A stretch of DNA of 34,331 bases from the NCBI GenBank assembly GCA_009377815.1, contig WHTI01000016.1, positions 1 to 34,331 on the forward strand. Direction: 5' to 3'. Positions within the stretch are counted from its first letter, which is position 1. The number at the start of each line of letters is the position of its first letter. This DNA is from Actinomycetota bacterium. Its GTDB lineage: Bacteria; Actinomycetota; CADDZG01; WHSQ01. Below the pieces are notes generated by a model, which was given only the letters and a program-made list of their open reading frames with translations, had not been told where the DNA came from and did no database searches. A program made the position numbers and the translations under genes. Positions 16,780 through 23,430 of the stretch are shown one piece after another.

Positions 16780-16813
16780 ACCCAACAATACCCGTTGGGT
16801 AGATGTAGGTCCA
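16780..16813 (-). promoter_or_regulatory. Promoter and operator of the RES/Xre pair
   Basis: On the minus strand TGGACC (complement of 16808-16813) and TATTGT (complement of 16785-16790) are 17 nt apart. The inverted repeat ACCCAAC/GTTGGGT (16780-16786 and 16794-16800) covers the -10 box, as expected for antitoxin autorepression. Confidence 0.5.
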
Positions 16814-16887
16814 GACGGAGGCACCCGGACACTGGCTTCAGGGAATCGCGGATCGGAAATGGGAAGCAATTTCCCCTACTGATTCGC

Positions 16888-16966
16888 CAAGTGCAAGCTA
16901 TCCGCTAATCCGACTTGGATTTGCACTTGTAATTCTCAAGTGCTAATCTTTCCGAAATTAGCACTT
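16888..16966 (+). promoter_or_regulatory. Two nested inverted repeats upstream of the second Fic gene
   Basis: CAAGTGCAA (16888-16896) pairs with TTGCACTTG (16921-16929), and AAGTGCTAAT (16938-16947) pairs with ATTAGCACTT (16957-16966). All four arms share the half-site AAGTGC, arranged as two inverted pairs. A weak TTGCAC (16921-16926)/TAATCT (16944-16949) promoter with 17-nt spacing lies within them. The layout fits cooperative repression by a protein with a winged helix, perhaps the Fic protein itself. Confidence 0.55.
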
Positions 16967-16982
16967 AATTAGCAGGAGGGGA

Positions 16983-18329
16983 ATGAGCCCCTACATAGCG
17001 CCTCCGCCGGAAGGGTCCCCCGCACCGATCCTTGAGGGTCTGGACGAGGGCGCCTATCCAGCCTTCGTTGCTGCCATGGAAGTTACCCCCAGAGGTAAGT
17101 ACCGGCACTGGGACAATCTGCGACAGCTCAAACCGCCCAGCGGGCTTACGTCCGAGCAATGGTGGGCAGCCGTGAAGTTCGCCAGACGCTCATTGTTTCG
17201 GCAGCTCCCCCTGAAGGATGAAGGCGGTCAGAGGTTTGTGTTCACTATGCCCGATGGGGCATTGGAAGCGCTTCACTTCATCGACCAGCATGCGAGCGGG
17301 GAAATCGCCATGTCCGAGGTCGTGACGGCCGATCACGCCGCCAAGAACCGTTACTTAGTGAATTCCTTCATCGAAGAAGCAATCCGCTCCAGCCAACTAG
17401 AGGGTGCTACGACTTCCAGGGTAGTGGCCAAGGAAATGATTCGATCGGGACGACCTCCAAAGGATCGAAGTGAACAGATGATCCTGAACAACTTTCGAGC
17501 CCTCCAGTTCATGCACGAAGAGATCGGCGAGGAATTAACTCCAAGCCTCGTTTTGGAGCTGCAACGGATACTGACGGAGGAGACTCTGGATAACCCGGAT
17601 GCCGCAGGGCGGCTCCAGACTCCGGACGACGAGAGGGTTGGTGTCTTTGACGCAAGAGACGGCTCGCTCGTTCACAAGCCGCCGCCGGCCGATCAGTTAC
17701 CTGATCGACTCTCTGCCCTGTGCGCCTTTGCCAATGGCGAAGATGCTGTGGATGGGTTCCTCCACCCAGTCGTAAGAGCGATCCTTATCCACTTTTGGCT
17801 TGCCTACGATCATCCGTTCGAGGACGGAAACGGGAGGACTGCAAGAGCCCTCTTCTACTGGTCCATGAAGACTCAGGGCTATTGGCTCGCTGAATATCTG
17901 TCGATCTCGAGAATCCTGAGACAAGCTCCTTCCAAGTACAGCAACTCTTTCGTCTACACGGAGACGGATGAAAGGGACACGACGTATTTCATTCTGTATC
18001 AGCTGGATGTATTTCGCCGGGCAATCAACGAGCTACACGAGTACCTGCAGAGGAAGATCCTTGAGGTCAAGGGCTTTGAGTCGATCATCAAAGGATCCGA
18101 CAACTTCAACTACCGACAGCTTGCGCTGCTACGGAATGCAATCAGGGAACCTCACCAGCGGTACACGTTTCGATCCCACTCCTTGAGTCATAACGTCACT
18201 CGGCAAACCGCTCGAACTGATCTTCTTGCCTTGGTTAAGGCTGGGCTGCTGAGCCGCAAGAAGGTCGGGCGACAGTTTGTGTTCGAACCAACCGAGGGCC
18301 TCCCAGATCGGCTGGGAATTCTCTCTTAG
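16983..18329 (+). CDS. Fic family adenylyltransferase with winged-helix tail (copy 2)
   Basis: A 448-residue Fic protein with core motif HPFEDGNGRTAR, catalytic H277, and a class II inhibitory helix SSQLEG (S136, E140, G141). A large N-terminal region (1-100) precedes the Fic_N-like part; the C-terminal 60 residues (FRSHSLSHNVTRQTARTDLLAL) look like a winged helix. Apart from the motifs it has little similarity to the Fic protein at 14503-15648, so this is not a recent duplication. AGGAGGGG stands directly before the ATG. Promoter-proximal inverted repeats suggest autoregulation. Substrate unknown. Confidence 0.9.
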   Translation: MSPYIAPPPEGSPAPILEGLDEGAYPAFVAAMEVTPRGKYRHWDNLRQLKPPSGLTSEQWWAAVKFARRSLFRQLPLKDEGGQRFVFTMPDGALEALHFIDQHASGEIAMSEVVTADHAAKNRYLVNSFIEEAIRSSQLEGATTSRVVAKEMIRSGRPPKDRSEQMILNNFRALQFMHEEIGEELTPSLVLELQRILTEETLDNPDAAGRLQTPDDERVGVFDARDGSLVHKPPPADQLPDRLSALCAFANGEDAVDGFLHPVVRAILIHFWLAYDHPFEDGNGRTARALFYWSMKTQGYWLAEYLSISRILRQAPSKYSNSFVYTETDERDTTYFILYQLDVFRRAINELHEYLQRKILEVKGFESIIKGSDNFNYRQLALLRNAIREPHQRYTFRSHSLSHNVTRQTARTDLLALVKAGLLSRKKVGRQFVFEPTEGLPDRLGILS

Positions 18330-18336
18330 CCATGTG

Positions 18337-18352
18337 TCCGATTTGCATCGGA
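18337..18352 (+). terminator. Short hairpin after the second Fic gene
   Basis: TCCGAT (18337-18342) and ATCGGA (18347-18352) form a 6-bp stem with a 4-nt loop 8 nt past the stop. No T-run follows, so termination is weakly supported. Confidence 0.3.
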
Positions 18353-18389
18353 TTCGGAATGGGATGCTTTACCAAACCAAATCCTGGTC

Positions 18390-18409
18390 TTTACATTTTT
18401 ACCTTTACT
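18390..18409. promoter_or_regulatory. Distal TTTAC operator cluster
   Basis: Three TTTAC half-sites are spaced 8 and 6 nt apart (starting 18390, 18398 and 18404). The first 13 bases (18390-18402) are the exact reverse complement of 18605-18617, about 200 bp away next to the start of the wHTH-GHKL gene. This looks like a distal operator paired with a promoter-proximal one. Confidence 0.45.
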
Positions 18410-18519
18410 GCCCAGGAGTGGATCGGACTATTGGGGATAAGCAAGCGCTTCTGCCGCTCAAGGGGGGGCCGCTTGGCACCTTTCAGCGCCTAATACGGGG
18501 CCTTCCAGAGAGAGTTTCC

Positions 18520-18568
18520 CCACCATTGGTAGGCGCTTCCACCCGCTTCGCAAGCCTACCAATGGTGG
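18520..18568. repeat. Perfect 15-bp inverted repeat
   Basis: CCACCATTGGTAGGC (18520-18534) is repeated inverted at 18554-18568, with a 19-nt loop. Each arm contains the near-palindrome ACCATTGGT. It could be the real terminator of the Fic gene or a second operator for the gene at 18619; AT-rich DNA but no clean T-run follows. Confidence 0.5.
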
Positions 18569-18583
18569 CCAGCATTTTACCTT

Positions 18584-18618
18584 TTGACATTTAGCCGCTT
18601 AAACGTAAAAATGTAAAC
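18584..18618 (+). promoter_or_regulatory. Promoter with operator, probably giving a leaderless mRNA
   Basis: A consensus -35 TTGACA (18584-18589) is followed after 17 nt by AAAAAT (18607-18612), and the ATG lies at 18619, about where transcription should start. No ribosome-binding site is present. GTAAAAATGTAAA (18605-18617), containing two GTAAA half-sites 8 nt apart, covers the -10 box and is the inverse of 18390-18402. Confidence 0.55.
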
Positions 18619-19641
18619 ATGACAGCCGACCTCGCCAAAGGGGAGTCCATACCCTGGTTGATCCGTGAGCTCCTGGACGAGCAGGGCCGCATCTCGAGTG
18701 GAGATGTCGCGGACGCAGCAGGGGTCACGCGACAGGCGGCCCACTACCACCTTCGTCGCATGGTCGAAATGGGGGAGTTGTTGGCAGTCGGAAAAGGCCG
18801 CGCCAGCCACTACATAAGGTCTTCGGTCTGGAGTGGACAGTACGAAACTCAGGGGCTCGAAGAACACCTTGTTTGGCGGGATCTGGCGGCGGCTGTTGCC
18901 GCTGTATCTAGCCTTCGAAATGAAGCTACCGCGATTGCGAGATATTCATTCACCGAGATGCTCAACAATGCGATTGATCATTCCGAGTCCGAAAGAGTCA
19001 TCGTATCGATTGGCGAATCTGGAGACTCCTTGGTCTTCACCATTACGGACGAAGGTGTGGGTGCCTTTGAACGCGTTAGGAGAACCAAGAGATTAGAGGA
19101 TCACGTCGCGGCCATACAGGAGATTGCTAAGGGCAAACTGACAACGGACCCTTCCAAGCACAGTGGGCAAGGGATCTTCTTCACATCTAAGGCTGTCGAC
19201 GTTTTCGTTCTAGTGAGCAACGGCTGGAAGTGGGTGGTTGACAACAAAAGGGGCGACCAGTCGATTTCACGCGTGCGATCCCACGCGGGCACTCGGGTTG
19301 AATTCACGATTGACCGGATGACAGACCGCTCGCTCAAATCGGTGTTCGATGAGTACACGGACGAAGCTACCTTTGCATTCGACAAGTCTCGAACCGTCGT
19401 CCGACTGTTTGAATTCGACGTTTCCTTTGTTTCTCGATCTGAGGCCAAACGCCTGACTCGAAATCTCGAGCAATTCGTCGAGGTTCTGGTCGATTTTCAA
19501 GGAGTGGACGAGATTGGGCAGGGATTCGCTGATGAGATCTTCAGGGTCTGGCAGAGGGATCATCCCGACACACGTCTTTCGCCGGTCAACATGAATCAAT
19601 CAATTGAACTCTTAGTAGAACAAGCCCGAAAGAGTCCCTAG
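18619..19641 (+). CDS. wHTH-GHKL ATPase-STAS-like (DUF4325-type) regulator
   Basis: A 340-residue three-domain protein. Residues 8-66 form a winged helix (SSGDVADAAGVTRQAAHYHLRRM). Residues about 85-240 are a GHKL ATPase like those of histidine and anti-sigma kinases: N-box FTEMLNNAIDHS (E113, N117), G1 box DEGVGAF (D144) and G2 box HSGQGIFFTSKAVD. Residues about 255-340 resemble the STAS-like domain DUF4325 (VLVDFQGVDEIGQGFADEIF). There is no phospho-acceptor His box, so it is not a classical kinase. The fusion resembles an anti-sigma kinase and its STAS antagonist on one DNA-binding chain, giving an ATP-dependent transcriptional switch (inference). Start and control are described under the promoter. 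A strong hairpin follows the gene. Confidence 0.82.
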   Translation: MTADLAKGESIPWLIRELLDEQGRISSGDVADAAGVTRQAAHYHLRRMVEMGELLAVGKGRASHYIRSSVWSGQYETQGLEEHLVWRDLAAAVAAVSSLRNEATAIARYSFTEMLNNAIDHSESERVIVSIGESGDSLVFTITDEGVGAFERVRRTKRLEDHVAAIQEIAKGKLTTDPSKHSGQGIFFTSKAVDVFVLVSNGWKWVVDNKRGDQSISRVRSHAGTRVEFTIDRMTDRSLKSVFDEYTDEATFAFDKSRTVVRLFEFDVSFVSRSEAKRLTRNLEQFVEVLVDFQGVDEIGQGFADEIFRVWQRDHPDTRLSPVNMNQSIELLVEQARKSP

Positions 19642-19644
19642 TCG

Positions 19645-19667
19645 GCATCCCACTATGAGTGGGATGC
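19645..19667 (+). terminator. Hairpin after the wHTH-GHKL gene
   Basis: GCATCCCACT (19645-19654) and AGTGGGATGC (19658-19667) make a perfect 10-bp stem with a 3-nt loop, starting 3 nt after the stop codon. No T-run follows. Confidence 0.6.
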
Positions 19668-19916
19668 AGGTATTCGCCTGTTTCGTACGTTGGAAGAGCC
19701 TATGGCCCTACCCCGTTGCCATAGGAGTTCTGTCAACCTATTCTCGGACCATGACGGGTAGGCCGGTCTACCGAGGTTGTGCTCAGGGTTGATCTGACCA
19801 GCAAATTCGCAGCGCTAAGGTGGCTATCCGCTCGTGAACACATCCCAATATCTATATGCCGGCGGGGAGAGGCCTCTCGGGCGCGATGGACGTTCCGGTC
19901 AGAAGGAGGAGTTGAT
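19668..19916. other. Hairpin-rich leader of the small gene
   Basis: This gap holds the inverted repeat CCTATGGC/GCCATAGG (19699-19706 and 19718-19725), GGTAG/CTACC (19757-19761 and 19768-19772) and the 12-bp palindrome GAGAGGCCTCTC (19867-19878). The frame of the small gene is open back to 19779, but without a ribosome-binding site. I saw no tRNA cloverleaf. It may be a structured 5' leader or a non-coding RNA. Confidence 0.3.
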
Positions 19917-20099
19917 ATGGCTGACAAGGCACCTCGCAATGAACCCAGTGTCGAGGTAAAGGCACGCCTGATGCACGACGTCGAGGATGACGCCGTCGTG
20001 GTCTTTATCGGTGACTCGCCGATAGCGGTGCCCCAGAAGCGGATGCCGGGAACTTACGAGAAGCTGTTGAAGATGATCGAGAAGGGTCGCAACGAGTAG
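19917..20099 (+). CDS. Small 60-residue protein, function unknown
   Basis: The ATG at 19917 is preceded by AGAAGGAGGA with good spacing, the best ribosome-binding site in the right half of the window, and the gene is closed by a strong terminator. The product is short and charged: an N-terminal MADKAPRNEPSVEVKAR, a beta-like middle AVVVFIGDSPIAVPQKR, and a Lys-rich helical end YEKLLKMIEKGRNE. No Cys, signal or membrane segment is present. I do not recognise a family. The arrangement of middle strands resembles a small barrel, but that is only an impression. It lies at the left border of the restriction island and is convergent with the nuclease gene. Confidence 0.6.
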   Translation: MADKAPRNEPSVEVKARLMHDVEDDAVVVFIGDSPIAVPQKRMPGTYEKLLKMIEKGRNE

Positions 20100-20169
20100 A
20101 TCAGGCAAGTCGTGAGGCAGGGCGAACTCGAGCCCGGAACCCAAGAATCGGATGGAGCCGCGCCTCTGA

Positions 20170-20200
20170 AGCAGGATGGAAGATGCGCTTCCATCCTGCT
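20170..20200. terminator. Strong, probably bidirectional terminator
   Basis: AGCAGGATGGAAG (20170-20182) pairs with 20188-20200 in a perfect 13-bp stem with a 5-nt loop, followed by CTTT. It lies between the convergent small gene and the nuclease gene. Confidence 0.75.
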
Positions 20201-20245
20201 CTTTAAGAGCGTCAAGACTGTGGAATTCATTAGGAATCTCTGGGA

Positions 20246-21526
20246 CTAAACCAGACCTGGGTGTGACGGACCCTCAACCGGGAATTCCCGATGGAGCCAC
20301 ATGAGGACGTCTTTACGATTCCGGATTCCTTGAGCACGAAGAATGCGAACAATGTCGGCACCGCTGATGACGACAACGGGGTGCTCATCATTTCGAAGTT
20401 CTTCGTACGCCTGTCTGGACAGGAAGGCTGTTGTGACAAGGACTCCGAACTGCCGATGTCTCAACCGCGAGATCAGCCGGGACAGTTCCCTCACTCCTAC
20501 CCCGTGCTGTGGCGAGTAGCATTTTGCTTCAAGGGCGAACTCCATACTGATTGGGTCCTCGGCAGGGCCCAGCGTGTAGAAGCCCACGGCGTCACGGCCT
20601 CCGTCCACTGATCTGCGGGTCATCCTGTATTCACTAACGCGTGGGGACTGCATTCTCCATAGGTGGGCGGCGCACGACTCGAATTCGAAAGGATCGTTGA
20701 TGAAGTACTCATGAATGGACTGCAGGATCGACCAATCTGCTTTCCGGCTGGGGAGCTGCTCGAGTTTCGATCTGATCTGGATCGTCCGAGGAGCTCGAAG
20801 GGTGGCGTATCTACCTGACATCACCCACTCGATCCATGAACTAGGTGCAGAGGGATGAAGAGGGGTCGCATCGAGGAGGGCACTGAGCCACTCTCGAGGG
20901 ACGACCGGTTCGTCCAGGATCGAGAACGTGGCTCTGTAGTTCTGAAAACGCCTCCCTTGATGGGTTCGCCAGACGGCGACGAGATCGCTACTTGGTCCTA
21001 TACCTTCTCCTCCAGGAACGGCAAGGCCCCTGAATTGGACGTTCCGGCGCTCACCCGTCCTCTCGAATATGAAGAATGGCGGAACCTCGGCCCGCAATGA
21101 TGGATCCGCGTGAATCGAGTCGAAAACCTGCCTGAGGAGCTCGTTTCCCCCAAGTGACGTCTCGTGAATCGCTCTTCCCGGTTTGCGGTTGTCCCCGTAG
21201 TAGTAAAAGAGGCCTGTTTCCGGTTCCAAGATGTCGGGCCAGTCTGGGTTATCGCCCGTTGTGTACAGAACAGCGAAGGCAAAACCGTCCCTGCGAGACG
21301 TCCGCTTCTTTCTAAACCCTCCTTGGTTAGCAACACGTAGCATCTTGGTCAGTGGATCTGAAGTGATTGAGCGGTCGTGGCCCCCTTCGTACACTGCGTC
21401 AACAACCAAATCGCAGTCGTCAAGAGCGTCGAACGGGACACCAGGGCCGTGGGTGGGAGGTGCCGCAAGGGCGGACTGGGCAAGATTCGTGCGGGTTTCG
21501 TCCATCTGGTCAACGCCTCTCAACAT
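20246..21526 (-). CDS. AspBHI/Mrr-like modification-dependent restriction endonuclease
   Basis: A 426-residue nuclease. The C-terminal third has the Mrr-type PD-(D/E)XK core: VDGGRDAVGFYTLG with the Asp near 308, then FALEAKCY giving E333 and K335, followed by GVRELSRLISRLRHRQFGVLVTTAFLS. The N-terminal 200 residues resemble the AspBHI N-terminal (SRA-like) region that recognises modified cytosine: TGLFYYYGDNRKPGR and PPFFIFERTGERRNVQFRG are characteristic. Such enzymes cut DNA carrying 5mC at a set distance. Possible starts are GTG 21559, ATG 21526 and ATG 21505; AAAGGA 8 nt before 21526 decides. The gene diverges from vsr. Its relation to the nearby 5mC methyltransferase is discussed in the findings. 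Confidence 0.82.
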   Translation of the reverse strand: MLRGVDQMDETRTNLAQSALAAPPTHGPGVPFDALDDCDLVVDAVYEGGHDRSITSDPLTKMLRVANQGGFRKKRTSRRDGFAFAVLYTTGDNPDWPDILEPETGLFYYYGDNRKPGRAIHETSLGGNELLRQVFDSIHADPSLRAEVPPFFIFERTGERRNVQFRGLAVPGGEGIGPSSDLVAVWRTHQGRRFQNYRATFSILDEPVVPREWLSALLDATPLHPSAPSSWIEWVMSGRYATLRAPRTIQIRSKLEQLPSRKADWSILQSIHEYFINDPFEFESCAAHLWRMQSPRVSEYRMTRRSVDGGRDAVGFYTLGPAEDPISMEFALEAKCYSPQHGVGVRELSRLISRLRHRQFGVLVTTAFLSRQAYEELRNDEHPVVVISGADIVRILRAQGIRNRKDVLMWLHREFPVEGPSHPGLV

Positions 21527-21649
21527 CGCTCCGATCCTTTCGCAACATTGATGGCACACTATCGATGGCCCGTGGCAAAGGCCAGGGATTTCAATTCCGG
21601 AACGGAATCAGTGAGGAACATACGAAAGGAGAGTCCTTAGAATCGGCTG

Positions 21650-22075
21650 ATGATTTCCAAGAGACCGGCAGCGATGAACAGTCTCGTGTCTGCCCAAATG
21701 AGCAGGATGCCTCGGTCGGCGACGGGCCCAGAGATGGCGCTAAGAAAGGCGTTTCACAGTGCAGGTCTCAGGTTCACAGTCAACAGAAGTGACCTCCCCG
21801 GGAAGCCTGACATCGTCCTGTCTAAGGCGCGCATAGCGATCTTTGTTGATGGGTGTTTTTGGCATGGCTGTGCGGAGCACGGGACCCTTCCAAGAAACAA
21901 CCGAGAGTGGTGGGCCAAGAAGCTGGAAGGCAATCGAGAGAGGGACGAGCGCAAGGACGCCGAACTGGCGGACATCGGATGGGTCGCCCTCCATTTCTGG
22001 GAGCACGAGGACGTGTCGCAGGCGGCGCGTATAGTGCGTGGACTGTGGATGCAACGAACGGGCCGCGCCGGCTGA
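21650..22075 (+). CDS. vsr: Very short patch repair endonuclease
   Basis: A 141-residue Vsr protein, which nicks DNA 5' to the T of T:G mismatches produced by deamination of 5-methylcytosine. The family motifs are clear: SRMPRSATGPEMALRKAFHSAG, LPGKPDIVLSKARIAIFVDGCFWHGC with catalytic Asp in PDIV, the zinc-site residues around HGCAEHGTLP, and WWAKKLEGNRERDERKDAELADIGW. The usual second His of CFWHGH is Cys here. The start is uncertain: ATG 21650 has no clear ribosome-binding site, and ATGs at 21674 and 21698 are also in frame; homology begins near residue 17. It is followed after 65 nt by the MORC-like ATPase gene and serves the methyltransferase encoded downstream on the other strand. Confidence 0.92.
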   Translation: MISKRPAAMNSLVSAQMSRMPRSATGPEMALRKAFHSAGLRFTVNRSDLPGKPDIVLSKARIAIFVDGCFWHGCAEHGTLPRNNREWWAKKLEGNRERDERKDAELADIGWVALHFWEHEDVSQAARIVRGLWMQRTGRAG

Positions 22076-22140
22076 ATCCGCTAAGGGGCGGGGCTTCCGT
22101 GGCATCCTGGTGGACATTGGTGATCTAGCAGGAGGTTCTC

Positions 22141-23430
22141 GTGGCTCGACAGGGCCGGCGCACTATTGACGTAACCCCCTCAGCGAGGCGTCTCACCGAA
22201 TCTCTCAGAGACATCGGATACGACTTCGTCTCGGCGTTGGCGGACATTGTCGACAACAGCATCAGTGCTGACGCCTCGAGGGTCGACATCCTCTTGGAGT
22301 TCGATGGAGCCGATTCTCGTGTTGTCATCGCCGACGATGGAATTGGCATGAGCCGACGGGACCTAACGGAAGCGCTGCGTTTCGGGACGCGACGCGACTA
22401 CAAACCCGACGATCTAGGCCGATTTGGTTTGGGACTGAAGACGGCTTCGATTTCCCAGTGCCGACGGTTGACGGTTATGTCAAGGATGGCGCTCGTCTAC
22501 AAGAGGGTGGCCGGAAGCACCCTTGATCTTCGGATTGTTGCGGAGAGGGATAGATGGTCGCTGGTCGAGCCGGATCCGGAGCTTCGTTCACGCTCAATGG
22601 AGTGGTTGGCAGATGCCCCCGGAACTGTCGTCATTTGGGACGTCCTTGATCGGGTGCTGCCGGCCAAGAGATCCGACGGTGCTTGGGCTCGAAGGCGACT
22701 GGAACAATTGGCTGTTAGGGCTCGGGAGCACTTGGGCATGGTGTTCCACCGATACATCGAAGGCGTAAGCCTAGACGTCCCTCTGGTGATCACGATCAAC
22801 GGCGAGAAGGTCCTCCCTTGGAATCCGTTCGCTCCGGAGGAACAAGATTCTCTCATCCTGAGTGAACAGCAGTACGAGGTCAGCTCGGACGGAGTAGGTG
22901 GAGTCGTCAGAGCGAAGTCTTGCGTTCTCCCCGCTCGAGGGCAGTTTTCAAGTCACGATGAGTTTGAGAGACTGGGCGGCCCAAGAAAGTGGAATCGGCA
23001 GCAAGGCTTCTACATTTACCGAGCGGATCGCATGATTCAGAGCGGTGGATGGTCTGGAATCCGTGCTGCCGATGAACACACCAAACTTGCTCGGATCGCG
23101 TTGGACTTTGATACTGACCTTGACAGTTTGTTCAGGATCAATGTGTCCAAGATGCGAGCGTCTCTTCCGAGTGAGATTCGAAGTCTGATCGAACGTCAAG
23201 TTAATGAAGTGTGTCACGCGGCCGATCGCCGATATCGCGGCACGAATTCACTTGGACACTCTGCTGAGACTTTGGGAGCCGAACCGCGCAGTAGGACTAG
23301 TGAGCCCGGAAGGCTTGGTGCTGGCTTGATCGCGGCAGCGATGGAGGTGGGGGAGTATGAAGCCCTTGACCGAATTGGGAAAACACTCAGGAGACGTTCT
23401 CCGGAGTTGGCTGACCAGCTGGGTTGGTGA
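22141..23430 (+). CDS. MORC/MutL-like GHKL ATPase
   Basis: A 429-residue ATPase of the type found beside Dcm, Vsr and Z1 genes and related to eukaryotic MORC ATPases. Motif I is SALADIVDNSISADAS (N39; the usual catalytic Glu four residues earlier is Asp, D35), motif II IADDGIGMSRRD (65-70) and motif III DDLGRFGLGLKTASISQC (93-100). A S5-fold middle region follows (about 200-340), with LVITINGEKVLPWNPF and RKWNRQQGFYIYRADRMI. Such proteins are thought to act as ATP-driven clamps on DNA. The GTG at 22141 has AGGAGG 6 nt upstream. The last 44 nt are antisense to the end of the methyltransferase gene. Confidence 0.88.
   Translation: MARQGRRTIDVTPSARRLTESLRDIGYDFVSALADIVDNSISADASRVDILLEFDGADSRVVIADDGIGMSRRDLTEALRFGTRRDYKPDDLGRFGLGLKTASISQCRRLTVMSRMALVYKRVAGSTLDLRIVAERDRWSLVEPDPELRSRSMEWLADAPGTVVIWDVLDRVLPAKRSDGAWARRRLEQLAVRAREHLGMVFHRYIEGVSLDVPLVITINGEKVLPWNPFAPEEQDSLILSEQQYEVSSDGVGGVVRAKSCVLPARGQFSSHDEFERLGGPRKWNRQQGFYIYRADRMIQSGGWSGIRAADEHTKLARIALDFDTDLDSLFRINVSKMRASLPSEIRSLIERQVNEVCHAADRRYRGTNSLGHSAETLGAEPRSRTSEPGRLGAGLIAAAMEVGEYEALDRIGKTLRRRSPELADQLGW

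Noticed and set aside
18277-18594. 105-codon open frame after the second Fic gene
   Set aside because: It starts inside the Fic gene, has no ribosome-binding site and runs through the inverted repeats; no recognisable content.
19668-19916. tRNA or integration site in the hairpin-rich gap
   Set aside because: The stems do not combine into a cloverleaf and there is no T-loop motif or CCA-like end.
21367-21792. Plus-strand frame spanning the nuclease start and vsr start
   Set aside because: It overlaps two well-supported genes in other frames and has no domain signal.
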